From Entamoeba invadens IP1 (taxonomy: Eukaryota; Evosea; Mastigamoebida; Endamoebidae): 51,763 nt of DNA. The translations under genes were made by a program, and so were the position numbers. The stretch lies in the NCBI RefSeq assembly GCF_000330505.1, contig NW_004440331.1, positions 11,759 through 63,521 of the forward strand, in the 5' to 3' direction. Within the stretch, counting starts at the first letter, position 1. Every line of letters begins with the position of its first letter. The notes beneath the pieces are model-generated. The model searched no databases, had not been told where the DNA came from, and saw nothing but the letters and a program-made list of their open reading frames with translations. Shown here in pieces: positions 9,790 through 20,592 of the stretch.

Positions 9790-10983
9790 ATGTCGGCTCT
9801 TTCACTCACGGTGAATGCGACAGATGGTCGAGCGCGTCAGTGCACTTTACACCTACCGCACGGTGAAGTAGAAACGCCTGTTTTTATGCCGGTTGGTACA
9901 AAAGGGAGTGTCAAGTCTTTAACATATGAACAAGTGACAGAGATGGGGTGTCAAATATTGTTAGCGAACACGTATCACATGTACTTGCACCCAGGAGTGA
10001 CTGTTTTAAAAAAGAGTGGCGGTCTTCACAACTACACAAAATGGAATGGAAACATCCTTACGGACTCTGGTGGATTTCAAATGGTTTCATTATCCGAAAC
10101 GATGAGTGTCTCAGAGGAAGGTGTAGTCTTTGAATCGATTGTAGACAAGAAACAAATCAATTTGCCACCCGAGGAGTCGATTCACATTCAACAAGCCATT
10201 GGTTCGGATATTATGATGCAACTCGATGATGTTGTGTCTTCACTCACAACAGGCCCACGAGTCTCGGAAGCTATGGAGAGGAGTGTCCGGTGGTTAGGGC
10301 GGTGCAAGAAAGTGTACGAAGAGACCAAAGACAAACAGAATTTGTTTGGGATCATTCAAGGGGGTTTAAACGCAGACCTTCGTAAAAAGTGTTTAGAAGG
10401 GATGGTGGCTGTCGACACTCCTGGGTATGCTATTGGTGGGCTATCCGGTGGCGAAGCAAAAGATGACTTTTGGAGAATGGTCGACGTCTCTGCACAAGGC
10501 CTTCCCGAGACTAAGCCGCGATATTTGATGGGAGTTGGATATCCAGTGGAGATGATTTTATGTGTGTTGTTTGGTGTTGATATGTTTGATTGTGTGTACC
10601 CGACTCGTACTGCACGATTTGGGACGGTATTTTCCGATGATGGGATGGTCGCATTAAAGGTGAACAAATACAAAGATCAATACGAAGTGATTGACAAAAA
10701 CTGTGACTGCTTGTGTTGCCAAAAAGGAAACGGATTGACCAAATCGGCGTTGCACTTCATGTTTGTGAATGGAGCAGAAGAGGGAACGCCAGTCGCACAA
10801 TACTTGACACATCACAACATCACTTACTTGTTCAATTTGATGAGGAAGTACCGAGTCGCAATTCGAGAAAAGAAAGCAAAAGTGTTTGCCAAGGAGTACA
10901 TCATGAGATTCTATGGTGGTATCCAACATGTCCCAGCTTGGATGATAGACGCTCTGAAGAAGGCTGAAGTGAGTTTTGATTAA
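9790..10983 (+). CDS. Queuine tRNA-ribosyltransferase, catalytic subunit
   Basis: The 397-residue enzyme exchanges guanine 34 in the anticodon of GUN tRNAs (Asp, Asn, His, Tyr) for queuine. Visible family signatures are DSGGFQMVSLS with the base-binding aspartate (about residue 95), FGIIQGGL, AIGGLSGGE, YLMGVGYP, and FDCVYPTRTARFG with the nucleophile aspartate. The zinc site is CDCLCC followed by the histidine in ALHFMF. The length and start agree with eukaryotic QTRT1, which pairs with QTRT2. No QTRT2 is seen in this window. Protozoa take queuine from bacteria or diet, so this is a salvage enzyme. The neighbour at 11056 converges on it, 72 bp away. Confidence 0.95.
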   Translation: MSALSLTVNATDGRARQCTLHLPHGEVETPVFMPVGTKGSVKSLTYEQVTEMGCQILLANTYHMYLHPGVTVLKKSGGLHNYTKWNGNILTDSGGFQMVSLSETMSVSEEGVVFESIVDKKQINLPPEESIHIQQAIGSDIMMQLDDVVSSLTTGPRVSEAMERSVRWLGRCKKVYEETKDKQNLFGIIQGGLNADLRKKCLEGMVAVDTPGYAIGGLSGGEAKDDFWRMVDVSAQGLPETKPRYLMGVGYPVEMILCVLFGVDMFDCVYPTRTARFGTVFSDDGMVALKVNKYKDQYEVIDKNCDCLCCQKGNGLTKSALHFMFVNGAEEGTPVAQYLTHHNITYLFNLMRKYRVAIREKKAKVFAKEYIMRFYGGIQHVPAWMIDALKKAEVSFD

Positions 10984-11055
10984 TTACTTTTATAGACGCA
11001 GTTCGTTACGTATCATTATCGTACCGCGTTGGATATCGCATAACACAAAGAAGTA

Positions 11056-14000
11056 TTAAACTTTAAAATAAGTATATTTTTTCGGTATGTAGCTTTCTCT
11101 GGCATACACCGAAGTGAGCATGTACTGCGTGCTGACTTTGACATCTTGTGGAATGTGTGCATCAATCACTCCATTAACAACTTCGTTGCCTCGATTCTTC
11201 AAACTATCCAATTTGGAAATGTCGATCAATTTATACAATTCGCGCAACACAACAATGTTCGAGCCAAGTGCTTTCTTGTGTATATCTCCACATGTTTTAC
11301 ATAGTATGACGCCGTTGTCATCGTCAAGATAAATCGTCTTATTGTCCCCACAATCCGCACAAACGGTGTTTGCAGTGATTGAAATAAGTAAATCGATGTA
11401 ATTCGACAATTTCTCTCTTTCAAAAATCATGAACTTCGGTACTGGGAAGCTGTAGGAAATGTAATTTGTGTCTGGCAGGAGGTTCAACTTGTACAGCTTT
11501 TCTCTCGCTGAATTGATCGAGACTGCTCGAAGCACAGAAATCCACTTCCACTTGTCTTGCACCGATACTGCTGTCGCTGTCTGTGATTCTCCTCTGATAT
11601 TGAATTTAAAAGCAGCGGCGTTGTTGACTGCAACAACTGCTTCTGCAGAAATCGCAGAAACAACAACTTTCATGTGCCACTTATCTTTACTCAGTGATTC
11701 CGCCAAAGTGTTGTAAACATAAAGATACCCGTTTTCTAACACACAGTATCGGTCTTTCTCTTCGTGGTGGTCGTTCACTTCTATTTTGGGCCGTAATGTG
11801 AACCCTCTCGGTGTCATGAGTAAGTTTGCAGCTGCCCGTTCTCTTGGGGAAAGAGCCAACGGGGATACTTTCGCTCTTTCAACCTCTTTTGATTTGAGTT
11901 CAACGCCAGCAGCAAACGTCGAAAGTCCTAATATCTTCTTTTCCTTTTCAAACATTTTCAGTTGCATTTTCAGCTTCCCTCTGTAAAAGAGTTCTGATGT
12001 GCTGCTGATATTTGTGTTTAGCCCTTCTGTTGTTTCCACAGCCAAAAGCCTTGAAATTATGCTGCTGTGATTTTTAGCTAAAACTTCGTCAATTGCAAGC
12101 ATCCAATCCTCTTGATCTGTTGCGCTGTCAGAGGTGAGTCGCACGTTGAAATTTGTGTTTTGAAGAGTGAAGTGTGTGTCGTCAGCCCAGTACATAGTGA
12201 GGGCAAAGAGGTTAATAACATACTTTATTTTAATCTTGTTCTTCTCGATATACGCATCAACATCCTTCACTTTTGTCTTGGTCATCCCAATTAAAATTGT
12301 GTCGGACAGCAAGAAGAGTATAATCGGGCCAAACTGCAAAGTGTTGAAACTTCCATATTTGATGAGTTGTCTCTTTTCGTCGCCGGTCAAATCAAACTTC
12401 TTGGTTTCTAGATGGTGCTTCAATTTGATTAGAAGTTGTTTATTCTCAGACTGACGCCTTCTTTCGTTCAAATAGTCTCCAATCTCTTTGATTGTTTTAA
12501 TTTCCGGTTGTAACTTTTCGAACTCGACGTGTGACCGTGGAAGGTACTTCAAAAAACCTTTGATGAACAATTCATATCGTGGGACTCGTTGAATTGGTAA
12601 AATCAAATAAGCAAAAATGTCAAGGTTGTTCACCTCGGGTTGCATCGAGAGTTGTTTTAAGTTATTTGTAAACGCTTTGTTCTTTTTCTTCATGCCGACG
12701 ATATACTCACTCGTTTGGTCGTAAGAGTTGACATACGTTGTGTAGCATTTCAGAAATTTTGAAAACTTACTCAGTACAGTGGAAATACCCGTTCCGTATA
12801 TGTTTGTTTTTAGCATTGCGTTCAAGTTCGTTTCAAATGTTGAGTTGTACGTGATAATCATTTCCAAATTCTTCAAACACCCTCTCAACACTTTGTCGTC
12901 CTTTTCTTCAAGGAGTTTCGACAAATAGTTCTTCTGTAATATGCGCAAGTTGGCGACGTATTTGTGCTCACTCTCTACTAACTCCTTCACCAAATTCTTT
13001 CTCTCTTTCAAGCCACAAACTTCAGGCAATTTACGCACACAAAACCCTCGTATTCTTTTCTGTATTAACAATATATGCTTAAGAACCGAATCTGTTGCTT
13101 GTGCATCAAGTCTATTGAACTGTTCGTTCTGTTTCTCAATTTCGTTGTTGTAATTTGTTGAATACAAAAGCGTTTTAGCAATCGAAGTGACACTCTCCAA
13201 CTCTTGGTCAATCACAAGTTCCTTCAGCTCCATCCCGCTCCCAAACTCATCAACGACATACAACTTTCCTTCATACAAAAATACTCCTCTATATACCTCT
13301 GCCATCTTCTCGTCTTCATCTTCATCTGCAACGGCTTTTTGGGTTTGAAGTTCTTTTATTTCCTTATCATCTTGAAGTTGTTTCTCCTCCTCTTTCTGCA
13401 TCACTTCTCTCATTTCTTGTAAACCATTCTTATTGGGTACTTTTAGTTGACTTTTATGTGATACTTGTTCGGTGTCAGTCTTTTCCTCCTCTTCATTTTC
13501 TCTCCTCTTCTGTGCTGTCGTTCCTCCACTTCTTTCATTCACAATCTCCAATCGATTCACTGTGAGTGATGGGAGTGTTTGATCATTCTGTTCTTTGTCC
13601 TTATTGACTGGCGTTTCTATTATTCCAATCTCCGATTTCACCTCATTTTTATCACTTTCTTTTTCGGGTACGGTTTTTACTTCAATGATATCATTAATCT
13701 TCTCTCTTTGAATCTCCTGACTTTCCTTAGCTTTTTTGTCGTCTTTCTGGTTCGTTTCGTCCTTCTTCTCATCTTTTATGGATTTTAAATTATTATTTTT
13801 ATCTTCAACAAGATTTTTCGCGCAGGTTTTGTGTTGTGATTCAGTCGAAGATTCAACCTTTGGTATTTGGTGCTGTTGATCTTGATCTTTAAACGTGTCA
13901 AGTTCCATTTTTTGAAATGCTCGAGATTGAACAAGCGGAATGGGCTTAACAGAAGAGGGGATTTTTTGAGGGCGAGAAGCGGTGCGGCGTTGGTTGGCAA

Positions 14001-14433
14001 GAGCAACAATAGAGGCGTCTGGCTTGTCGAATTTGTCAGACTTCTCTCTTGTCACACCAACCATCTTGCCGTCCTTCCTGACTGTGAATGCTCTTCTTCG
14101 TGTACTCTCCGACAACGTCTCACTCCGAGCAAGGGAATTGGACATCTTGTTCAAGTTCATTGTCTCTTGTTTCATTAGAAAGCCGACTAATGCAATTATC
14201 TGACGTTCTTCACCTTCCGCAATTTTCTGAAAGGACAACCCACTCATTTTGCCGTATTGCTTCTCAGCAAGACGCATGGCTGACTCAAGTGGTGTGTCTG
14301 TCTTTTGTGTTGTGTGAGTTATCTGCTCCATTATACACAGAAACGCATGACCGTCTTTAAAGTCTTCGAGTGATGTGATGTACAAAGACGAGTTCGGAAG
14401 ATGGTCATTGACCCATGCAACATACTTCTCCAT
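11056..14433 (-). CDS. CH-IQ-RhoGEF(DH)-PH-PH-ArfGAP-like protein
   Basis: I use the ATG at 14433, giving 1,125 residues; the frame is open a few codons further without an ATG. Domains in order: single calponin-homology domain (about 1-105); a charged Lys/Glu-rich low-complexity region (about 190-370); an IQ motif (IQKRIRGFCVRK, about 460); a Dbl-homology RhoGEF domain (LVKELVESEHKYVANL from about 485, LPIQRVPRYELF near its end); a PH domain (about 690-790); a second PH domain (about 815-975); and a C-terminal ArfGAP-type zinc finger (CADC-x16-CKTC, near 1029). It would activate a Rho/Rac GTPase at actin-rich membranes. The ArfGAP finger reads CGDIHKKALG where active enzymes have HRxLG, so the catalytic arginine is missing and GAP activity is doubtful. 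Confidence 0.85.
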   Translation of the reverse strand: MEKYVAWVNDHLPNSSLYITSLEDFKDGHAFLCIMEQITHTTQKTDTPLESAMRLAEKQYGKMSGLSFQKIAEGEERQIIALVGFLMKQETMNLNKMSNSLARSETLSESTRRRAFTVRKDGKMVGVTREKSDKFDKPDASIVALANQRRTASRPQKIPSSVKPIPLVQSRAFQKMELDTFKDQDQQHQIPKVESSTESQHKTCAKNLVEDKNNNLKSIKDEKKDETNQKDDKKAKESQEIQREKINDIIEVKTVPEKESDKNEVKSEIGIIETPVNKDKEQNDQTLPSLTVNRLEIVNERSGGTTAQKRRENEEEEKTDTEQVSHKSQLKVPNKNGLQEMREVMQKEEEKQLQDDKEIKELQTQKAVADEDEDEKMAEVYRGVFLYEGKLYVVDEFGSGMELKELVIDQELESVTSIAKTLLYSTNYNNEIEKQNEQFNRLDAQATDSVLKHILLIQKRIRGFCVRKLPEVCGLKERKNLVKELVESEHKYVANLRILQKNYLSKLLEEKDDKVLRGCLKNLEMIITYNSTFETNLNAMLKTNIYGTGISTVLSKFSKFLKCYTTYVNSYDQTSEYIVGMKKKNKAFTNNLKQLSMQPEVNNLDIFAYLILPIQRVPRYELFIKGFLKYLPRSHVEFEKLQPEIKTIKEIGDYLNERRRQSENKQLLIKLKHHLETKKFDLTGDEKRQLIKYGSFNTLQFGPIILFLLSDTILIGMTKTKVKDVDAYIEKNKIKIKYVINLFALTMYWADDTHFTLQNTNFNVRLTSDSATDQEDWMLAIDEVLAKNHSSIISRLLAVETTEGLNTNISSTSELFYRGKLKMQLKMFEKEKKILGLSTFAAGVELKSKEVERAKVSPLALSPRERAAANLLMTPRGFTLRPKIEVNDHHEEKDRYCVLENGYLYVYNTLAESLSKDKWHMKVVVSAISAEAVVAVNNAAAFKFNIRGESQTATAVSVQDKWKWISVLRAVSINSAREKLYKLNLLPDTNYISYSFPVPKFMIFEREKLSNYIDLLISITANTVCADCGDNKTIYLDDDNGVILCKTCGDIHKKALGSNIVVLRELYKLIDISKLDSLKNRGNEVVNGVIDAHIPQDVKVSTQYMLTSVYARESYIPKKYTYFKV

Positions 14434-15059
14434 TATATGAAGCAATAAAGATATTTGTGCAAGGATATATCCTATTTTGTTTTTTCAAAATAAACACCTT
14501 TATTGGCATTTTCGATTATTTGGTATCTTATAAATTATCTCATTTATTATACAATTTTATCGTTTCACAAAGTTTATATAAAATAATAATGAAATACAAC
14601 TTAAATTACAATATAAATATAAATTTGTTTTTAATATTGTAATATAGAGAAAAAGTTACATAATTACGAAAAAACATCAGAACACCGACAACATAGTCAA
14701 ATAATAACTAAATTGTCACCAATAAGGGTTTAGCCAACTCTATAAAAACTTAAAAATAGAACGGATTAAAATATATAGTATAATTATTTAAATAATAGTT
14801 TCCAGTTAATAATTTAAAAATATGAAAAGAGCTTGAATCTTTTTTTCAAACATACAGTTTTGTTTTTAACTTGTTTTAAACACGATGAAAAGAAATACAA
14901 AACTGTAAATATTTATTATTAAATATAGACAATTAAAGGAAGATTTTCGGTTTTTGTTCTTTTTTTTTCAAAATATTTGTTGTTAAAAAAAATAATAAAA
15001 AATAATTAAAATTGTAGTTTTTAATTGTAATTAGTGAATTACAAAACCGGTGATTTCCA
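14434..15059. other. Intergenic DNA
   Basis: AT-rich, with a small hairpin at 14853-14907 listed separately. No coding sequence is seen. It includes the promoter of the RhoGEF gene. Confidence 0.5.
14853..14907. repeat. Short TA-flanked inverted repeat
   Basis: TACAGTTTTGT at the left matches, inverted, ACAAAACTGTA at the right, around a loop of about 33 bases. The TACAGT...ACTGTA ends are like those of the two MITEs at 29009 and 41842, so this may be a very short relic. It may also be chance. Confidence 0.35.
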
Positions 15060-15256
15060 TATATTTTTGTAATATTTTTAATAATTAAAATATTATTAAA
15101 TTAACTCCAATTTATGTATTATATTTAATAATTAAATTATTGTAAAATTAACTATAATCAATGAAATAATACTTAATAATTAAAATATTATAAATTTAGC
15201 AGTGATTTTTGTATGATACATAATAATTAATTTATTATTAATTTAACTATAAATAG
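15060..15256. repeat. Tandem repeat, about four copies of a 47-bp AT unit
   Basis: The core TAATAATTAAA recurs at about 15079, 15126, 15174 and 15221 (CATAATAATTAA in the last), a spacing of 47-48 bp. Each is followed by a short AT run and AAATTAACT or a variant. It ends just after the stop codon side of the IQGAP-like gene. Confidence 0.7.
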
Positions 15257-15281
15257 TCCACACAATTCCACGACATAATAC

Positions 15282-17678
15282 TCACTTAGAGAGTAGGTGG
15301 TTCATCACAAATATCGTCATGCTAACGTCGAGTTCCATCTGTTCGTTAATGTCGACTGTTCTTTCACCTTTAGCTCTTTTTTCAAGGAGTTCTTCGAGTT
15401 TCAAGTCGACGGTTTCTGCATTGAGACCCGGCAGTTTGACACTGACATTAAAGACTCCCGCCTCTTCCGACGAGATCACAATTTTTGTGAGTTTTCTGAC
15501 CGCCTTTGGTACGACAGAACTGACGATGACGCCTTTTTTCGCCAAGTCGTTATATGAATATTCCTTAGGTTTGAAGAGCTTGCCTTCCAACTTGTTTTTG
15601 CCTTTCTTCTGTTTTCCTTGACAGATCCGTTGGACGCATTGTTGGCAATATTCTTTATACGAGACTAAAATGTCTTCCAAATCCTTTTGTTTCTTGAGTG
15701 CTTGTTTAATTGAGATGTCAAGCCGCGTCAACTCCTTTTGTTGTTGTTCTTTGATCTCCGCTCGATTCGAAATTTCAATCGCGACGTCTTTAAGAAATTG
15801 TTTGTAGTTGTCCTCTTTGTTCGCAAGACCCTTTTCACACAACACGTCCAAGTTCTTTTTCACTTCTTCAATAGTCTTCAACACACTTTCATTGTTCTTC
15901 TCTTTCGCTAACTTCTCTGTTTCGTCGAGCATGTCTTGGAAGGTACTAATATCGCTCTCCGTGTTTTTAATATACTTAAAGAACCCAATGACCATCGACT
16001 TTGTTTTGTTATACAAGACTTGGTCCTCGTCATCGGACGACTGTTGGATGTACTTTGGTGTTAACGTGAGGGTGATGTCCTTTCCCTCATACAACTGGAC
16101 TTCTTTGATCTCGCCAAGTATCTTTCTCAACGGGTCTTCCTTGTTCGCAATTTGTTCCAAATGGTCGACCAATTCCTGATGGAACATTTTGAGTTGTGGG
16201 GGCGTCATAATGACAACTGGTTTAACGTCTTGGATGAGTGTCATGTACTTATCTATTTGCAATTTCGTTTCTGGTGGCTCCACATCGGTGAATTCAGTTA
16301 AGAATTGTTTGACTTCGCTACATCTCTCGCTGATCCAATCGTTCATAGGTAAGTACCACATGTTCGCCTCAGTGTTTGGAAATGGTGTTTGTTGTTGGAA
16401 GAGTTGTGTGAAGACTTTATTGATCATCAGCGCGTTTTGCATTTGGTCGAGGGACTGTCCCGTCTCATTTGATGTGATATAATGTCCGACAAATCTATAG
16501 TACATGAAATATCCGGTGTATTGTAATAATTCCGAATTTGGGAGATTTGGGTATGCTGCAAGTGAACCGTCGTTAATGACTTTACACAAGTACCTGAGCC
16601 CATAAGGATAATGACTCAGACTTTTTATAATAGTCCCATAGAAGATGTTACACGCCTCTTTCAAGTCAGCCACACGCTTCTGGATCTTCTCTTTTAATTC
16701 AGGCGCACTACTTACCTTTTCAAGAGGAAGGTCTCGGAGGGGACAAACTCCTCCAGTGACCTCTTCTGTTTCATTAACGTAGTCGTCTAAGACTCTTTTC
16801 CCATTCAGTTCGATCTTTCTGTATGCCGGAAATTCTTTGTTAAGTCGTTGGACGCACGGCGAGAACGTGTCGGCTAAGAACTTCAGTCCTTCCTTTCGTT
16901 TCGCGTAGATCACCATCATCTGTGGGACGACGGATTGGTTCTGGATTTGCGTGAAAAGGGGGACCATCAAACTGAGTTGTTGTTCAATAGCTGTGCGGAC
17001 AACTTTGAGTATCAAATAGTCCTCCCTTGTTGTTTGTCCTTCCATAAAAAGGTTCAGAAGTATGCAGTTGAGCATTTCCTTGATATCCGACTCGGATTGT
17101 TGTAAACAGTTAATAAGTCTAGCGAGATACACTGGCTCCGTCTGTAATAAGAAGAACAAGTTTCCATATAACTCGAGCTTCTCGTGTGTTAACACCACAT
17201 TAGAAGTACTCTCCTCATCAAGTTGTTTCTTCTTCTTTTTCTTCTTGTCTTTAGCCAACACGGTCCCCGCGTTTTGCACAAGAAGAGTGATCCGGTTCTC
17301 TATGTCGGCAATGTCTCGGTCGAAGTCGGAGTTCTTTCGAATTTCATTCAAAAGTGTTCGTCGAAGCTCAGTGATCTTCTGGATGAAGTCATCGTCCTCT
17401 TCTTCTCCTTGATTCTTTAATAACTCGGAAATCTCTCGGGCTGTTAAATTGCCCCGTTTGATCCGGTCTTGGTACATTCGCTGTTCTATCACTTTCCTTA
17501 AAAGCAATTTAGACTTCAAAATAGAAAGAAGAACAGACTCATAGTCTTCAGCAGCTTTATCAAACTGCATTTTATTATGTGCAGCCATCTCAACAAGAGA
17601 TACTATTGGGTTTCCAGAAGGATCGCTCACAGAAGAAAGTCGCTTTTTGCGTTGTGTGGCTTCTTGAGTTATACTCAT
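15282..17678 (-). CDS. IQGAP-related protein (GAP-related domain plus C-terminal domain)
   Basis: The 798-residue protein has the IQGAP GAP-related domain (about residues 165-480; YGNLFFLLQTEPVYLARL at the start, YTGYFMYYRFVGHYITSNE at the position of the RasGAP FLR motif) and the IQGAP-type RasGAP C-terminal domain (about 590-760, including the QKKGKNKLEGKLFKPKEYSY region). It has no calponin-homology, WW or IQ regions, and so resembles the short Dictyostelium proteins DGAP1/GAPA rather than mammalian IQGAP1. Those bind active Rac and cortexillin and act in cytokinesis and cortex mechanics. The arginine finger of true RasGAPs is not seen, as usual in this family. A poly-lysine stretch lies near residue 150. 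Confidence 0.85.
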   Translation of the reverse strand: MSITQEATQRKKRLSSVSDPSGNPIVSLVEMAAHNKMQFDKAAEDYESVLLSILKSKLLLRKVIEQRMYQDRIKRGNLTAREISELLKNQGEEEDDDFIQKITELRRTLLNEIRKNSDFDRDIADIENRITLLVQNAGTVLAKDKKKKKKKQLDEESTSNVVLTHEKLELYGNLFFLLQTEPVYLARLINCLQQSESDIKEMLNCILLNLFMEGQTTREDYLILKVVRTAIEQQLSLMVPLFTQIQNQSVVPQMMVIYAKRKEGLKFLADTFSPCVQRLNKEFPAYRKIELNGKRVLDDYVNETEEVTGGVCPLRDLPLEKVSSAPELKEKIQKRVADLKEACNIFYGTIIKSLSHYPYGLRYLCKVINDGSLAAYPNLPNSELLQYTGYFMYYRFVGHYITSNETGQSLDQMQNALMINKVFTQLFQQQTPFPNTEANMWYLPMNDWISERCSEVKQFLTEFTDVEPPETKLQIDKYMTLIQDVKPVVIMTPPQLKMFHQELVDHLEQIANKEDPLRKILGEIKEVQLYEGKDITLTLTPKYIQQSSDDEDQVLYNKTKSMVIGFFKYIKNTESDISTFQDMLDETEKLAKEKNNESVLKTIEEVKKNLDVLCEKGLANKEDNYKQFLKDVAIEISNRAEIKEQQQKELTRLDISIKQALKKQKDLEDILVSYKEYCQQCVQRICQGKQKKGKNKLEGKLFKPKEYSYNDLAKKGVIVSSVVPKAVRKLTKIVISSEEAGVFNVSVKLPGLNAETVDLKLEELLEKRAKGERTVDINEQMELDVSMTIFVMNHLLSK

Positions 17679-20592
17679 AGGATTTGATTTTTGAGAGGTA
17701 AGATTGTATCAAATGTGATGCTATTTAGAGGACATTTTCTTTCGCATTGATCGAATTTTTTTTTTCTCTTTTTAGGGAATATGGTTCAAATTTAATTCTT
17801 TTTAATATGACAAATCAATACTTTTGTCGGAATTGTAAAATGTCGATATAATAAACTATAACAAGCATTTCGACTTTGAGTTTCAGTGAGTTTGTAACCA
17901 ATCAAAAACTATTGAGGAAAAAGTTATTGTTGGCTTTTTTAAAAAATTATAAATTTCGTTTTTTGCGTGAAGGTTGAGACTTTCAATGCAATTTATTTAT
18001 TCCTCTAAACTTAATTCTGAACTCAAATTATCGTGCAAAATTTCGAAGTGTTACTGTAAAAAACACTTAATACTTTTTTTATCGGAAAACTATTTTTGAA
18101 TTAAAAAAAGGTGGAGATTTCATACAAAAAATGAACTTTTTATTAAAAGTAAAGAATTATTGAATATAGTTCTGATAGTTCAAAAAATGGATATTAATTA
18201 TTTAAGCAGATTATTATTTAAAAATAATAATTTGTTTATTATGATTTTTATAATTAATGATTGTTATTTATAATCATTTATGGGACGAAAATGATATACA
18301 AACATAAATACCCCGATAAGGAGTATTTCCAATATTTGCAATAATTTCATAGTAAGAAAAAACGCTATTTTCAGCCTTTTTTTGAAGTGGTAAAATAAGA
18401 ATAGATCAAAATGAACAAATAAAATAACTAACAAAAGTCACTCGTATTATCCCGTTTATTTAATACATGTAGGACTATTTTTTTCGTTTTTTTAATTGAA
18501 AAAACATTTCAAAAGTGATTTATGTGATTATAATTTGGGAAAATATCCGTTTTTTGCATTAAAAAACATTTAATTTTAGTATCAATTTTAAAATATATTA
18601 TTTAATTGTTAATCGTGGCTCAAAAACGCATTAATTATCACTTTTTACTAATAGTATTATAATTTATATAAACACTCCATTGGTTTATTATTTCAATAAT
18701 AATATTTGGGAATTGAAATTTGTTAAATAAAGTTCTTTTAGTTGGCGCAAATTATACGTATAAAGACGGGTTTTACATCCTAAATAATGTTCTGGTTTTG
18801 TTGAAAATGTTAAAGACAAAGGTTTTATGTCTAAACTAAACTATTAATTAATAACAATAAATTATATTACAATAGTACATTATTTATTAACATAAAAATG
18901 ACAGAATAATCACAAAACAAATTCTATTAACATAATTAAATAAAATTTGTTTTTTCTGTTTTAACTTTCAAAAAAATCGGTTTTTTATGAATTCGGTCCA
19001 AAAAACGTATTTTTTTGTAAACTCTTAGGCAAAATTTATATCAATTACAATAAAAATGTGTAAGATTTTCAAAGCCATCCACATAAAAGTGGTCTATCAC
19101 GTTAACACTCTTAAACATAATTAGTTTTGTAAAATGATTTAAACTATTTTAATAATAATTATATTAATATGTTTGATACACATATCTTCTTATTAAAAAT
19201 ATATAAAAAAGGCTCTGATAGGGGTGAAATATGTCTTCAGCTAATGTCCGACAAATGAGTATATTTTTCAAATCTTCATCGCCTGTGAGATAATCAAATA
19301 ATTATTTGAATCTTAAACTTATTCATTGAAATTTTATTTATTAAATTATTTAAAAAAACATAAAACACAAATTATGGGGTTTCTTTTTTAAAATAATAAA
19401 AAACAATTTGAATGTTATTTTTTTAATTTTGAGATTTGTTTAAAATCTTAAAATTGGTTTGATTATTTGTGTTTTAGATTGTAAACATTCCATTATTCGA
19501 AAAAGTTTTTTTTTGATTTTTTTTAATTATAATTAATTATAATTATTGTTCTTTAATTATTAATTTTAATTATATTATAAAATTATAATAGTTAATTAAA
19601 ACAATGTATTATTATTAAAGATAAATATCAAAATTTAATTGTTGTGTCTTAACACTTTAATTATCATTGAACAAAATTCAAGTAGTTTAAAAATCGGGAA
19701 ATCTCGAGTTTATTAAATAAAATTCCGTTTTTTAGAGATTATATTATCTGAATAAACAATATACAAGCAGAAAATAGAAAATCATCAAAAATTGGATTAA
19801 TATCCCTGTTTTTACAAGGATATTAATCCCAAAACGAAAATAAAAGAGTTTTTTTAAGTGTTAATAATAATCCAAAAAATTGAATAACAATTTACTTTTA
19901 TTTAAAAAAACAATTATTTTTTAAAATAAATAAATACCATTTATATATTATTTCAAAATAGTATAAAAGCTATCTTATAATAAGAAAAAAAAAGATAAAA
20001 ATGTCAAAAAATATGAGTTCCAATAACTTTTTCAAAAAGGGGTATTTTTGTTATCATTCAATTTTATAAAATCTTTAAATTGTTATTGACATTTTTTTGT
20101 AAAAATTGTTAAATACAAATGATTTAAGTTATGATAAAAAGCTATATTTATAATAATAATATAATACAAAAAACAATTTTTTAAACAGAAAATACTTAAG
20201 TTTTTTAACCAATCAAATTTTATACCTATTTTATTTTTGATGTTTTTATCAATTTACATTTTAAAACAATAAAATGTACTTATTTTAAAAACGAAATCAT
20301 TTGTTTGGAATGGGTATTATAATTAAAAACGACTATTAATTTGTAAGGTGTTATTTGGATAGCTAAAAGAAAAAATACATGAACAATATAATTTATTATT
20401 TTATGTGACAATTTCATAATTAAATAGCATTGACACATTTTTTTATTCAAATTTTTATTATTATTTATGTTGGGCCACAAAATTCAACAATGAAAAAAAA
20501 ATACAATTAATGATAATCATTTCAAGCATTTTTGTGTATAATTTGACATATAAAAGCAGATGAATTGATCTTCTTTTCCACTAAAACATCTT
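17679..20592. other. Gene-free AT-rich region, 2.9 kb
   Basis: The longest stretch without a gene in the window. All frames are broken by frequent stops and I see no conserved protein remnant, tRNA or long repeat. A small perfect hairpin lies at 19794-19829. It lies between divergent genes, so it contains both promoters. Confidence 0.6.
19794..19829. repeat. Perfect 12-bp inverted repeat
   Basis: GGATTAATATCC and its complement GGATATTAATCC enclose a 12-base loop. It contains more G/C than its surroundings, which makes chance less likely; function unknown. Confidence 0.5.
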
